Positions 30,043 to 42,392 of a stretch of DNA of 64,000 bases are shown piece after piece. The notes under the pieces were generated by a model. It had not been told where the DNA came from, did no database searches, and worked only from the letters and a program-made list of their open reading frames with translations. The first letter of the stretch is position 1. Every line of letters starts with the position of its first letter. This DNA is from Symbiodinium microadriaticum. Its lineage: Eukaryota > Sar > Dinophyceae > Suessiales > Symbiodiniaceae. Position numbers and translations under genes: made by a program. The stretch spans positions 5,801 to 69,800 of the forward strand of contig LSRX01001209.1 of the NCBI GenBank assembly GCA_001939145.1, written 5' to 3'.

Positions 30043-32270
30043 CTATGGCTCTCAAAACGACGTTTTCATGTTATAACATGTTGAGCTGCATCGTAATTTC
30101 AGTGCAGGGGAGAACATGGAGAAACTCAATTAAGACGAAGCGGTGCTGTGCGGCCATGTGCGTTCTTCTCGGTTGTGTGAACAGAGGGCTCTAGGACGTC
30201 GGGCTGGGGGTGACCTGCAATCGTGGCAACACTTCCTTCTGGCCAAAGGGTCGCTGCGGATTAGAGTCCCGTTGGTCGCATTTCCTACAATAAGCTCCCA
30301 CATGAACCGCCGCCGCCGCTACAAGTTGCCTTTGCCTTGACGGCCGAGGTAGCTCTCCCGAGCATGCGCTTGCCCTGCCTGAAGCGTCAGGCTAGGGACA
30401 GGGATTGGCTCCATTGGCTTGCCATATCTCAGTGCAAGTGCAATCAAGCGTGAGCGGAGGGGCTGGGGTTCATCCTACACATGTAGTCAAGTTCTTCCTA
30501 CTCGTGTTTGAGCGTTTGTCAGACTACATGCCCAGTTGCATGCATGTGGTATATGTACACATGCACATACACATATCTTCATAGGTGTATATGAGTACCT
30601 GTCTACACAAACATCTCCGTATCTTCTCTTACAGTGTGTTGTAGCCGCGCTTTTCTCTCTTGCCTTGTCTTAGAGGATATGCAGTGTTGCATCTTGCTCC
30701 ATGAAAGTATGTTGCTGCAACCGAGTATTTTGCAATAGTTGCGTGAATTGGAAATTCGACTGAATGCCTCACACTGAGTGTACTATGCATCGATGCCAAC
30801 ATTGCAGTGGCCATGGCCCCGAACCGTCTTTCCCTTGAACACAGTTGCAGCAAGGGCTACAAAAAGGAAAGTTCTGAGCATGGCCACAGAGAAATCCCGG
30901 CCGTTTACTCGATGCATCGTCTCCTGATGGAGAAAAGCAGCAAGGAGTGCTCATTTGTAAAATGAGATATCTTACTGGATGCACGTTTAGAGAAGACTTT
31001 GGGATACTCTCAACCCATGCATTCAAACGATGCATGTATGTATGTATGTATAGCTAGCATCCTTTTGACTATCTGCCGACCTCGAAAGGATCTCGGTAGC
31101 TTGTTGGTCGCCACAAGTTGCCCCTACACCTCGCCTGAGACGTCGAGAGCGAGTGCTAAATCAGATCGATTGTCATACGTTTGGGGAGTATCGTTTTTGC
31201 TCCTCGCTACGGGGCGGCACGCAAGTCGAGCCACGAAGTACCCACATTGGAGCTAGGAAAACCGCTAGCAGGATGCTAGGCATGTTTCGAACCGCATGGT
31301 CAAGGACAAGCAATTCTGCAGCGGCGCCTCGTCATCCCAAACCCTTAGCGTATTTTTAGTGCTAACTCTTCGCAGATAGAATACTACCGCATGACTCCTG
31401 ACACAAGGTCCCATAAGGCCTCCCCGCCGGAACTACTCTGACGTTTTTATTCCGACGATTTGACTACTCCGCCACGCTGGCCACGTAAAACAGGTCTTGG
31501 GCCTCTCCGCTTCTCTGCGGCACATCTTCATGTTCAAAGAGCTGTATGTCGAAACTTTCGTCCCAGAGATGTAAGATCAGCATTCGGTCTGCAATAGCCG
31601 CTGCGAGTTTTCTTGCAGGTCTGCTTCTTTAACCGATCGAGTCGAGTCTTTAGCCCGGTCATTCTTGGGCATTTATAGACAGCACAGCCCGCTAGAGCCG
31701 TGCAAGCTCGGCGCTAGCAGAATCTCACTGCAACCTGCCCCTGAAGACCTTGGCTATGCTCCTGCCCGTGGAACGGAAAAGTGATCAGGCCGAGACAGCT
31801 GCTACATGCAGTGCTGCATGCAGCACGGTTCCGGCATCGAGCGAGCGGGCATAGAGGTCAACGTCGCCGGAAAATCGAATTGTGGACGTCGTTTCATGGG
31901 CCTGTCATCAGCCAGAGCAGGTCAGATTCCTGCTGCAATTCGCGTCGCCCGTTAACAGTCAAGCAGCAGTAGCGGTTCTACCGAGAGCTCGTCCGACAGC
32001 AGCAGCTGAAATGTCTGCGCGTTAGTACCATTCTTAGGAATACGCGCGTGTATCCCCAAACACCAGAGTTTACCGTCACGTGTCTGTAAGCCTGTTTTCC
32101 TTTTGTCAGATGAAGCGGCACTCAACTACAGCCGCAGTAAGACGAATTTCGGGAACAGGCATTTTGATGACAACCACCCCCCATTCTTGTACGTGTGTAT
32201 GTATGTATGTCTGTATGTATGTATACACACAGATGAAGATCCATCATGAAGATCCATCCATCCATGCATC
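30043..32270. other. gene-poor stretch with short simple repeats
   Basis: No supported exon. It holds small microsatellites: TGTATG-like near 30540-30600, ATGTATGT near 31033-31052 and 32193-32225, and CATCCATC near 32247-32280. Confidence 0.5.
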
Positions 32271-32279
32271 CATCCATCT

Positions 32280-32684
32280 ATGCATATATCCAAGCATCCG
32301 TGCGTCCATACAGACATAGACGTGTATGTTTTAATGAACATGACCGTTGTCCATGGATTCTTGTTGTCGGGAGAGGGGAAGGGCAGCTTCGGCAACCCAG
32401 GCGCAGCAGGAGCAGTGGCCACGACTGGAGGCATGCAAGGGAAGTTGGCCAACAACTGTCCCAGTGATGCACTCGGAGTAGTACTTTGCGAGGAGACACT
32501 GCCTTTGCAAGGTTGTCCCCTGCTTATATTGTTGGAGCCAACAGACAGCCGCCTGCTTGCACAGGCCAGCCTGTCAGGAACGAAGGCGAAGAAGCGAAAG
32601 GGCTCAGGAAAGGCCAGGCCAAAATGCATTGTGGTTGTTGTGTCGCAGTGGGGGAGGGAATTATGGAAGCTCGGGTGGACCTAA
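32280..32684 (+). CDS. unassigned ORF
   Basis: A 134-residue frame with a Gly/Ala-rich middle (GKGSFGNPGAAGAVATTGG) and a basic patch (SGTKAKKRKGSGKARPK). An inner 31-nt segment bounded by GT and AG near 32512 is too short to be a confident intron. Overlapping frames on both strands are also open. Confidence 0.25.
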   Translation: MHISKHPCVHTDIDVYVLMNMTVVHGFLLSGEGKGSFGNPGAAGAVATTGGMQGKLANNCPSDALGVVLCEETLPLQGCPLLILLEPTDSRLLAQASLSGTKAKKRKGSGKARPKCIVVVVSQWGRELWKLGWT

Positions 32685-33108
32685 GCGTCCTGGACACTCG
32701 CTGGTCAGAGTCTAGGACTTTCTGGGATTTTCCCCAAGCACGGGATCTTCATGATATGGGCCGTGAAGCCGTCTCCAGTCCTCATTCGACGTCGCCAGGG
32801 GAAGGGCAAAAGCAAGACAGGGAGAGGTAAATCTTCCAATGAACCAGGCCACCTGCCAGGGAGTATTTTTGACGCATGGATGCCGGTTGTGCCAGTTATG
32901 CAGCGTTTGAGGACAGCTCCCAGGTTCTCACGAGCCGGCAGATGCGAGCTCGCCGCCAGAGAGTGGGACACTCAAGTATTAAGAAGTTCGCTCTTTCGCC
33001 TCAGGACCCATCTCCGAGTGGTGTTGCACTTCTTCCAGTGCTGCTGTGTCTTTAAGAGCGACGATTTTTCAGCACTGTGTACCACCAGTACGACCACTGC
33101 TACGACCG

Positions 33109-33144
33109 CTACTTACACCACCACCACCACCACCACCACCACCA

Positions 33145-33176
<32 letters not shown>

Positions 33177-33235
33177 GCCACCGCCACCGCCACCACCGCC
33201 ACCGCCACCGCCACCACCGCCACGACTACGACTCT
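33109..33235 (+). repeat. CCA/CCGCCA microsatellite
   Basis: About 125 bp of CCA grading into CCGCCA, then degenerate GCTACGACTACGAC sequence to about 33380. It reads poly-Thr/Ala, poly-Pro or poly-His by frame. It is followed by a stop-free Ala/Thr/Ser frame (TVVATAPAPATASTPSVVTT, ending about 33551) that could be a mucin-like linker. Confidence 0.85.
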
Positions 33236-34044
33236 TGCGATGCGACACGACTCCGGTTTCGACTGCGTTACCACAAGGACTAGCTACGGCTATGCCTACG
33301 GCTACGACGACGACGACTACTGCCACTGCTGCGACTGCTGCTACTGCTGCCGCTGCGCCTTTGCCCGGCTGCTACGACGACGTTTCTAAGGGCATTTGCT
33401 TCTGCCATCGCCACTGATACTGTGGTTGCCACTGCCCCAGCTCCTGCCACAGCCAGCACTCCGAGTGTCGTGACGACGATGACAACCAGCAGTGTGCTGA
33501 ACAATGCTGCCACTCGCATTTCGTCTTGTAATGCCAAGGTGCCGATCCAATGATGCATCAAGTGCCGATCCTCGAAATGAGTCTTGCCTCAGAGCTGGCC
33601 CCTAAGTTCGAGCTGAATGCCGCCTAAGCTGAGTCCCTGAGGCTAACTCGTTCCGCACGATGGTATCTCTCTTATGTTCCACGAACCCCTTGGTACTGTC
33701 ACCCTTTAACCTGATGCTTTTCAGACTGGCTTGAGCATTGTGCCCATCTGGCACGGGCGTTAATCTCTTGACGCTGGAACTTCTACTGCTTGTTATCATG
33801 AGGGGTTAGACCAGTTCAAGCAGTATGAAGTGTCATCAGTATAGTCCAATCGAGGATAATAGCAAGGGCTCCGCTGCCCGCAAGCTCTGCCTCCTTGTGC
33901 AGAGTGCCTCTCTCGTGTTAGAGTCAACAGGATTCGCCTTGCTGGGCCGACAGATCTCCTGGTTTACGACCTGCATACTCTACTATGATTATGCTATGCT
34001 ATACTACAATATCATACTGATATTATGCTATACTAGGTTATTAT

Positions 34045-34105
34045 ACTCTACGATACTATACTATACTATACTATACTATACTATACTATACTATACTATA
34101 CTACA
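34045..34105 (+). repeat. ACTAT pentanucleotide microsatellite
   Basis: About twelve copies of ACTAT, surrounded by related degenerate sequence (33975-34160). No coding role. Confidence 0.9.
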
Positions 34106-34159
34106 ATGTCATACATATATGATGCTATACTAGGTTGTTATACTGTACTGTACTGTGCC

Positions 34160-35750
34160 GGGTAGTTGCGGTGTCTCTTCCCTCGGCAGCCCAGGCCTGG
34201 TGTCACCTTGTGGAGGGCTTGCTCTGACCCAAGCATGGTGCGGGGGAAGAGCAGCTCGGGTGCGTCGCTTCTGAGATGCGTGTGGTTCCTTTGAGGGTTT
34301 GGGTTGGATAGGGCTTGCGTGGTGACGGGTTGCGCTTGCATGCAATAGGCAAGTTCTCCCCGAGCAGCTGCTCAGACCCGGGGGTTTGCGTCTTCCTAAT
34401 CTTTCCCTGGGCATGGAATGCGGCCGGTTTGTTTGATGTCCTTCCGGCCCATGACGGCAAACGGCTTCATGGTTGTGTACGATCCTTGTAAAAGAGGTGG
34501 AACATGGTCAACCGTTTGAGCTTAGATTCTTCATGTCATCTTGGTGGCATACCAATTTGGAACCTGAAGTCCAAATAAGGCCACTGCATTGCCCTCGTCT
34601 CTGGACTCATCCAGGCCCTCGCTTCGTCACGGCGCGTGATGCCGCGGGCAAGCAGCTGCCGAGCTCCCAAGTGGGATGGGAGGCGTTGGAGAAGGCAGCA
34701 GGCTTCTGTTTCGCCCCTGAGGGTGGCCGAGCCAGAGCCGACGGAAGCGCCGGGAAAGGATTCAGAAGTGAAGGCTTTCCCTCCGCCGGAGCCTCGTGCG
34801 GTCGCTGGCACGGAAGGTGCGAGGGTTGTCGCTTCGATCGTGAGACCTTTCAACTAGGAAAGAGCAGCACTTTGCCTGGGTAACTACGGTAGGATTTCGG
34901 AACTTCAATCGGCTAGCATCTAGAATCTAGAGTGCTTGAGCGGCAAGCCAAACTCTGTCAGCCCAGGTTGGGTGCTGTTAGGCCAGCCTTATTCAAGTGT
35001 GGTGGTACCAGAAGAAGCTAAGATGGCATTATTCGGCTTGAACACCCGCATTCAGTTTTCGCCTCTCCGAGCAAGCGTGAAAGTAGACCGTAGACGGCTT
35101 CAACTCTGAAGCTTCTGGTCCGAATCCAAACATGTTTGCTTAGGGACTCCTCAGCAAAGCCTGCGGCAGCCGAGCCGGCCCCAACCTGAATGGGCCGTGC
35201 AAGACTTGAAGGGTTTAGAACGGTTTAGAGTTTGTGCAGGCTTTACTTCCGTTTGAGTTGTTTTCGGCGCAGGCCCCCTCTTTGAGACATGCAGAGGATG
35301 GTACCTTCTAATGTTGCAGTGGGTAAGGCTCATGCTGGCCAGGTCGAGAATAAAATTTTGTGGTCTCCGCGATGTAGTGGTCAAGAGCCTCATTCAAATT
35401 TTGTGAGATTTCCCCGAGCTGAGCCTCTGACAGAAAAGCCGGTTCACTCTGATGTGTTCCTGGATCTTTCGGGTCCACCCAAAGTGTTCATTGGAGTGTC
35501 CATGCCCCTCTGTCAATGTCCATGCATGGTGATACCTTGCATCAAAACCAGAAGCTTGTGCGTCTCGCATCGACTGTCCATCACATGAGGTTCTGGTGGA
35601 GGACTTCGAAGAAGCCTTCACCAAGCGCCTGCAACTGCCTTGGCATGTGGAGGGTCAGGGTAGTCGGTTTTCGATACCAGCTTAAGACGTGCAGACAGTT
35701 GGGGTGAGAACAGCAATGATTCTCGACTCAGTGTGACAGTAAGTTGGTGC
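34160..35750. other. no recognised gene
   Basis: Several ORFs are open on both strands, including a 136-residue plus ORF at 34473-34883, but no domain or consistent exon structure is visible. Confidence 0.4.
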
Positions 35751-35773
35751 TCACAAAAACAAACAAAAAACAA

Positions 35774-35806
35774 ACCCACACACACACACACATTCGCACG
35801 CACGCA

Positions 35807-35843
<37 letters not shown>

Positions 35844-35940
35844 TCACTCACTCACTCACTCACTCACTCACTCACTCACTCACTCACTCACTCACACTCA
35901 CACACACTCACACACACACACAGAGACAGAGACAGACACA
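35774..35940 (+). repeat. CA / TCAC microsatellite
   Basis: CACACA runs, then about sixteen copies of TCAC, then CACAGAGACAGAC. ORFs reading His/Thr or Ser/Leu/Thr here are artefacts. Confidence 0.9.
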
Positions 35941-36389
35941 GTCAGTAGTAAAGGCAACGTCTGTCAGAATTCGATTCTCACTGTCGTCATCGCTACCCCC
36001 GTCACCTTCGCCGTATGGATACATCAAAATGGATGCGCTCGTTATGGTGCTGGTCTTATCGCCGCCCCTCCATCCCCACCGCCGCCGCCAAAAACGGCTA
36101 CCACCACGGCGCTGTCTGTGATACGGAACAACATGTCTACAACATTTGCATCATGTTCTGCGAATCCGTCGCTGTCAGAGTCGAATGCCAACCAAACGGA
36201 TAACCAGCACAGCAATAAGAAGAAGTCCAACGAATGATACGGATCGTCTCGACAGGGCCGCATTGTGCACTCACCCGTGGATGAGGCAAACAGGCCTTCT
36301 TCGCCTCCGGGATCTCGCGTCTGTAGCGCCTTTGTGCGGTGCTTACATGGTACAGCACCTATCGGACTTATCGCTTGGGAACGCTGTGC

Positions 36390-36622
36390 TTCGACCTGGA
36401 ATTCCCAGCTTCGAGCTTTGCTTGTCCGTCTGCTCTGCGTGGAGGTTGGACTGGGAAAAACCAGAGCTGCCAAAGATGTTGACCGGGCGTGTGAAGTCGC
36501 TCTTAGAAGGCGAGGCCTCACGTCCTCTGCATGTGTCGTTCATTTTCGCACCATGCCATGCCCAGGATCTTGCGAAGCTTGGTGCAAAGCCGCCAGCAGC
36601 ATCTGTTCGGATGCTTGGCTAA
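36390..36622 (+). CDS. unknown exon
   Basis: The frame reads FELCLSVCSAWRLDWEKPEL, then PKMLTGRVKSLLEGEASRPL and HVSFIFAPCHAQDLAKLGAK, with a stop at 36620-36622. Composition is balanced and protein-like. The 5' boundary is unknown and a second frame is also open. Confidence 0.35.
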
Positions 36623-37109
36623 AGTAGATCACACAACGAACGCCTCTCAGAACAGAGCTGTTCCAGAGGCCTTCATTACCCGCACCTGCGGCAGGTGTAG
36701 TCTTTTCCTGGGCCTGAGAGCCAAAACTACAGAGGCGGCTGATAAGTGCCAAGACAGTCCGATTCCAAGACTCGGCTGCATGCTGCGAATGCTTGCTGGC
36801 CCCCATGATCGGTGTAAGACATGTTGGCGGACTGTTTTTTCTGGTCCGCGCTCGTGTTCACAGAGTCAAAGTCGTGGTAGAAACAGGGCATCCTATATCG
36901 GCCTAGGCCTAGCCCGCAGGGCCGGCCCTGTGGTGTCTGCATTGCGTGGCTTCCGGTCTCTCTGTGCTTCGTTTGTTGAGTTGGACATGGCAAAGTGCCG
37001 AACGATCCACAAGTACTTGCATCATGATGTCTTTGTGGGTGCATGGCAGACCTTGCCACGGGATCTGCGTCTGCAGTTGTTTTCAAGACTCCGCTAGTCT
37101 GCGGCTTCA

Positions 37110-37290
37110 GCCCTGCCAGAGCCAAGAGAACCCATCCCATGTCGGTAAGGAGGAGCTACAATGTGCTCGAGCTCTTCTTCGGCGTGCACTGGAGCTCAGA
37201 TGGGATCGGGCTCCGTTTGAGGTTCTCCTGCTGCAGAATCTTGTCGGATTTGCGAGGTCTACGGAAGCCTGCCCATGGACGAGAGATTAA
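37110..37290 (+). CDS. unknown helical exon
   Basis: The frame reads ENPSHVGKEELQCARALLRR, then ALELRWDRAPFEVLLLQNLV and GFARSTEACPW. It is a convincing amphipathic helical segment, reminiscent of TPR/HAT-like repeats without a firm match. Just before it (36940-37097) VELDMAKCRTIHKYLHHDVF may be another exon, and after it KVRTSSYVQRTTILVELPVQ (from about 37291) is another candidate. Confidence 0.4.
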
Positions 37291-38801
37291 GGTCCGCACC
37301 TCAAGCTACGTGCAACGCACCACCATCCTGGTTGAGCTTCCTGTGCAGTCCAGGATTTGCCGGGAGCTACTTCCTCCAGAAAAGCGCGACCGCAAGGCCA
37401 TAGCCGGTCACAGCTGGTCTTGCCACGAGAAGTTGGTGGCAGTGCCGCTGTTGCGCTGTTGTGATTGTTGTTCTTCACTTCATATCAACATAAGGTTTGG
37501 TGGTTATCTGCTCTCCTGCTTCCGGTTGTGGGCAGACAAACAAGTGCAACGGTTATCGTGTTAAGCTGCAAGTACATCGCGGCACCTGCGTTCGGCATCG
37601 TGTTGGGACATGTGATGTGATGTGGATACCAGTGTTTTCCCGGTGGCGGATGTGATCGAGGTGGATGTGATTATGGGTGCTGGCATGGATCCATTCGTTG
37701 TGGATGCGGTCGGAGTTGCGGTTGTGTTGTGGTGAGTGGACGTGCACGTAGCGGCTCTGCTCCTGCAACCAATTGTGACTCACTGCAATCATGACGGCTG
37801 CCGGCTTCCTTTTACGTTTTTTGGTTGCTTGCTTGCCTGCCTACCAGCCTACTTGTCCGCTGCTTGCTGTGACTGTTTATTGTGATTTGATGTTCGTTAT
37901 TCTCTTGCTGTTGCTTGCGTTGCGGGTGCAGTTTCTGTCATGTCTGTGATCGTTACGACGCGACCTGTACTTGCTGTTGTCTTTGTTCTCAGGTTTGTTC
38001 CTGAGAGAGTTTCGGGGAGAGTGGCACAGGCGCATCTCCAAGTGGATCGCGGGCAGGCGGGGATTCGAATTGAAATATGATTCGTGTTGCTTCAGGCACT
38101 CCCGCTTCAGTAACCTAGGAAAAGGGCGCAGGGCTGAATTGCAGAAGCTTCAGGGTCTTGATGTTAGAGCCTGCAAGACTGCAGGTTTCAGTACAAGAAA
38201 GTGCATCATAGAGCCAGGGCGAGAGAGAGAGAGAGAGAGACAGACAGGTAAACGGCGTGCAAGCACGCAAGCAAGACAGATGTATAGATATTGCGGGGTG
38301 CATGCAGACAGCCTGCTCCGTAACTGTGCTGAGGAAGATGAAGGGTGTGAGAGCGCATGCCGGGGTTCGACCCTGCATGCTGCACTGGCAAGCGAGCATG
38401 CTGTGGCAGGCTTCGGGACTTTTGTTTACAGTTCACGAGCTCGTGTGGTGGTGAGGATTTCCTGAAGAATACCTTCACGGGACTTATGAAGCTGACCGTG
38501 GAGGACTTCGTCAACGCTCGTGGCATCTGAGCAAGATTCACGAAATCTTTGCCAGGAACTTCGGAATCCGTTGAGCATCCGCTTCGCCGGAGAGGCGTGG
38601 AAGAGGTAGAAGAGAAAGGTGATCTTGAGCAGTGGCTAACGGTGTTCGTCCGAGGGTTCTACTCGACGTCTCTCTCGAGCATTGACCTCATGTTTCGAAA
38701 CTGTGGGCTCGAACTGGAAGTTGATGGAAAGCTTATGGTTTCACCCGTGGTACGCGACAGGGCTTGCCAGTCAGTGTCCCGACGGGGCGTGCCTTTTTCG
38801 C

Positions 38802-40167
38802 ATGGATCCTGTGCTTGCCGTGCCTCTAAGTTTCCACAACTTCTGGGTGACAGTGCTCTGCATTCCAGTGGTGGTTTGGGCTGCGCAGATCAGCTACCGT
38901 CTTCTTCTCGCGGTATTTCTGCATTATCGGTTGAACACCAGCCGGCCACTGGTTCTTGATCGTATGAGCATCTTTGTTGATGACCTTCAGCAGCTCATCC
39001 GCCAGCACTTTAACCAGATACTGCGAATTCGTCGCACGGTGCCTTCGAAGATGGTTTCCAAGGTCCAGCTCGTGGTCCATGTTCAGCCTGAGAGCTTGAC
39101 GGTCCAGTCTGATTCGGGTAACAGGATCAGCTTGCAATTTTCGGTCGATGCATCACAGCCCTGTGCTGCCACGTTTTTCTGGGGGGTCACGAACCAGGCA
39201 TGCCAGGAGCTGCTGCGTCGAGCATCTGAAAGACGTGGTCCGGACGGCCTAGCTTTTCTGGATCCGGAACGGGCGGCCTCCGTGTTTCCCAGCGGCCAAT
39301 ATGCCCATCGATCCACGGCAGCTTTTCCAGCTGGGCTTGGGCAGCCGGTGAGACTAGGCAAAGCACATGCACTTGCTAAGAGCTTGCTTCGAAGGCTGCA
39401 ACTAGTGAATGGGGTCTGTCCTTGTTGCTTCAGGCATAGCGTCTCAGTTCAGCCTTGTTCAATGCTTGTAGCACGTCTTGCCCCAGATGAAGACTTGGCG
39501 GCGATGCAGCGAGCCGGCTATGATCTCCTGCGAGCTGCAACGCAGAGCGGTGGAGCAGACTCGGCAGACAACAGGACAGCGCAGGGTGCTAGAAGACTGG
39601 TGCGTGCAGAGTTCCCACGGCCACTTTATAAGATGTTTCCTAAAACTGTCCTGACCAGGATTCCTCTTGTGATCTGCACAGGGGCGCCTGCGAGTGTTCT
39701 GGACGACGCGAGCTCTGCGAACATGCAGCTAACCTTTGCGACTCGATCAGCATGTGAGACTCTGTCTCCCCCCAGTCACCTAGCCAGACAGGTCCTGCCA
39801 GCTTGTGTATGTGCCGAGCTTGTGTGAGGTGCGCTTTCGGAGAGAAAGCACATCCGGGCCCGTTCAATGTGAAGTCCTCCGGCAACTGGTGGCATCCAAA
39901 GACATGTTCCATCAGATTTTAGGTATCTACGGCTTCGAAGAGGGAGACCGAGAAACCGAGTGCATGGTCTGTTATGATCGTCCACGGAGTGTTGTGGTGC
40001 TGCCTTGCCGCCATTGCTTCGTGTGCCCCGCTTGCCTACGGTCCCTCCGCGAAGAGAAGTGCCCCATGTGCCGAGCCCGGGCTGCACAAATGCATCTCAA
40101 GAAGTACTTGCATATGAATACAAGTGCAAAACAGGATGTACTATCTATCTATCTATCTATCTATCTA

Positions 40168-40207
<40 letters not shown>

Positions 40208-40239
40208 TCTATATATATATATACATACATACATTGTGA
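38802..40239 (+). CDS. RING-type E3 ubiquitin ligase, MGRN1/RNF157/LUL-like
   Basis: From ATG 38802: a hydrophobic N-terminal segment (FWVTVLCIPVVVWAAQISYR), then a module like that preceding the RING in MGRN1, RNF157 and plant LUL proteins (VHVQPESLTVQSDSG, LQFSVDASQPCAATFFWGV, FPAGLGQPVRLG). A later exon in another frame has QCEVLRQLV and ILGIYGFEE, then the RING: CMVC, LPCRHCFVCPAC, KCPMC, i.e. C-x2-C...C-x-H-x3-C-x2-C...C-x2-C. All eight zinc ligands are present. It would transfer ubiquitin from an E2. GTGAGA near 39348 and CTTCAG near 39433 could bound an intron; another frame change near 39780-39830 needs one more. After the RING the frame enters a CTAT/CTGT microsatellite and codes a Ser/Ile/Tyr/Leu/Cys-rich tail to 40239. 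The N-terminal membrane segment is unusual for LUL proteins. Confidence 0.75.
40140..40215 (+). repeat. CTAT/CTGT tetranucleotide array at the 3' end of the RING gene
   Basis: CTAT copies, then CTGT, then CTAT again, followed by ATATATAC. It directly follows the RING-coding sequence and is translated in frame as SIYL/SVCL-like residues unless the true stop comes through splicing. Confidence 0.9.
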
Positions 40240-40640
40240 CAAACAAACATACAGACATACAAATGTCTACATAATCTACATACATACACACATGCATACC
40301 TGCACACATGCCTGCAACCCTGCCTGCATGCCTGCCTGCATGCCTGCCTGCATGCATGCATCCATGCATGCATGCATGCATGCATGCATGCATGCAGGAC
40401 AAACGGGCATGCGCACACACAATGACATGCAGAACCGGGCACATGGATAGACACTTGTGGTCAGATACATAGAGAGATTGTATGTATGTATGTACGTATG
40501 TATGTACATACGTCGTCATACATATGTATGCAGGCACGCACGTCCGTAGGCATGGAGGTAGGTAGCTAGGTAGGTAGTAGGTAGGTAGGTAGGTGGGTAG
40601 GCGGGTAGGCGGGTAGGTAGGTACGTATGTATAGAAGCAC
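40216..40640 (+). repeat. cluster of tetranucleotide repeats
   Basis: CATA, CATG/CCTG, ATGT and GTAG-type tracts follow one another (about 40220-40430, 40470-40520, 40550-40635). No gene. Confidence 0.85.
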
Positions 40641-40662
40641 GCCTAGAGCATGCCCATACAGA

Positions 40663-41026
40663 CTGCGACAGAAGGAGAGGTTCGTGTCGCTGCCAAGTTC
40701 AGGATCGACATTCTCAGCATACCTGCTGCTCCCTCTCCTGCGAGAGCATTCGCAGGCAGCATCTGCAGGCAGAAACCTGGCGCTGGAGTGAGGGTGTCGG
40801 ACGAAAATGGCCCGTGCTTGCTCATTTGGGTTGATCTGTGCGTTTCGGATCTCTAGGTCACCGTCGCATCAACGTCACGACAGCCCGATGTCACCCAAGT
40901 CGATAAGAGGTTGCTGAAGACTACGGCGGCCCTCGTCGGTCACCCAGCCTTCCCAAATCCAAGGGGCACCAGGAAAATCACCATCTTCGACTCTTTGCAG
41001 CCGGGGCATGTGCGGTGGACCCTGAG
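40663..41026 (+). CDS. two exons of an unknown gene
   Basis: A first segment (to about 40790) reads EGEVRVAAKFRIDILSIPAA, then PSPARAFAGSICRQKPGAG. The second exon (40857-41026) has the acceptor GATCTCTAG and the donor CTGAG|GTAGAG. It reads VTVASTSRQPDVTQVDKRLL, then KTTAALVGHPAFPNPRGTRK and ITIFDSLQPGHVRWTL. A further candidate, GRTPEQLANILVFVLSMLRC, begins near 41165. The exon at 40857 is well bounded. A minus-strand ORF over the same bases (40875-41135) is less likely. No family is recognised. Confidence 0.45.
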
Positions 41027-41344
41027 GTAGAGACTTCTTCTGCATGATTGGGACACGCTTGTGCAGTGATTTGCCAGGTCCCCAGAGCTCCATCGCGAGT
41101 AGCATCGAGACGACAGAACGAGTAACCCTAGGCATGCCTAGGCATTAAGTTTCAAAAGGAAATGCGTCCGGACGAACACCCGAACAGCTCGCGAACATCC
41201 TGGTCTTCGTTCTCTCCATGCTGCGGTGCAGCTGCATCCAAGGCAAGCCCTATGGCGACGTTTGCCTACCGGAGCTTTAGTCAGAGACTTACATGTGAGA
41301 ATTCTTGCATTGCAGCCAGAGTAATACCAGTAGCAATTGCGATG

Positions 41345-41470
41345 ACAGCAGGCTCTGCCGAGGCGGTGGTAGTACTCGTGGTAATCATCGTCGTCGTCGT
41401 CGTCGTCGTCGTCGCAGTGGCCAGGGCCGTGACAGTGGCAGTGGCGGTTGTACTGATAGTTGGTAGTCGC
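41345..41470 (+). repeat. GTC/GTG trinucleotide microsatellite
   Basis: GTCGTCGTC run (41386-41415) within degenerate GTGGTAGT-type sequence. Confidence 0.8.
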
Positions 41471-42179
41471 ACTGGTAGTGGTGGCGGTAGCTGGAGGAGG
41501 AAGTAGGAAGAGAAGGAATCGGGAAGGCGAACGCACAGCAGAGAACCCGAGGCGCCCGTTCCAGATGCAGTCTCCGAAGTGTCTCCGAAAGACCATCGCG
41601 TGGCGAACTCGATGGCTATGAGATTGGTGTGTGTCATCGAGCAAATCACAAAAGCCTGAGTTTGACGTGGCCAAGAGTCAGCACTATTCTGGTGAGCCAC
41701 AGCTGTCACTCTAGCTGTTGGTGGGGGCTTCAGGCTGGATTGGATGAAGTCGAGGCGGCTTCCTGTCATGTGCGGAGTTGGGTTTTTGGGGTTGACGGAC
41801 TGCACCGCCCGTGCATTCCCACCCGATCCCTTCCAGTCTTGCAGGTCGTCCGAGATTGCTTTTTAATGCACTGCGAAACAAGTTCTTGCCAGGGGCCGCA
41901 ACAGCACCACGTAGAGTCCGCTCGTGCTTATCAACTCCAGGCAAAAGCCTTTCCTCTCGAATGGCACCAACATCTCGAGAAACGTTCCTGTTAGCTTTTA
42001 GCTGCTGTCAGCTGCAAAATGCTGCAAATCCGACCTCAAGCCGTCGCTGTTTCCGAGATGTCATGTCTTGGATTCGGTAGTCGTGCATCGTAGGAAGCGG
42101 AAGTAGCGGAAGTCGAAGAATGCTATCCCGTGTCTACGATTCTCCCAAACCGCGCACCTTTCTATGCTCTTTTGTGCAG

Positions 42180-42392
42180 GGTTGCCATCATGATGAAACG
42201 ACGGCAGGTCTCGAGTTGCTCTTCGTAGTACGTAAGTACTTCGAAGCATTCCTACAATCGAGATCCTCACGGCCCGTATTTCTGCAGGAGGCCTACCGGG
42301 CCTCCGGGCGTGCAGCAGGCCTTGCTGTGAAGTTCCTGGGCCGCATTACCGGGTTCGGCCAGCCGCGGGCACTGCTCTCGAAGCCCTCGTAG
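42180..42392 (+). CDS. unknown C-terminal exons
   Basis: After the acceptor TTTGTGCAG the frame reads GCHHDETTAGLELLFVVRKY; a consensus donor (GTAC|GTAAGT, near 42232) and the acceptor TTTCTGCAG may define an intron. The second part reads EAYRASGRAAGLAVKFLGRI, then TGFGQPRALLSKPS and a stop at 42390-42392. Both parts are in one open frame, so the intron is not proven. A downstream segment (about 42645-42778, KLKYPRGIPPKPSRTTSARY) could belong to another exon. Confidence 0.4.
   Translation, partial: GCHHDETTAGLELLFVVRKYFEAFLQSRSSRPVFLQEAYRASGRAAGLAVKFLGRITGFGQPRALLSKPS

Noticed and set aside
35733..36121. His/Thr and Ser/Leu/Thr-rich ORFs
   Set aside because: Translations of CA and TCAC microsatellites.
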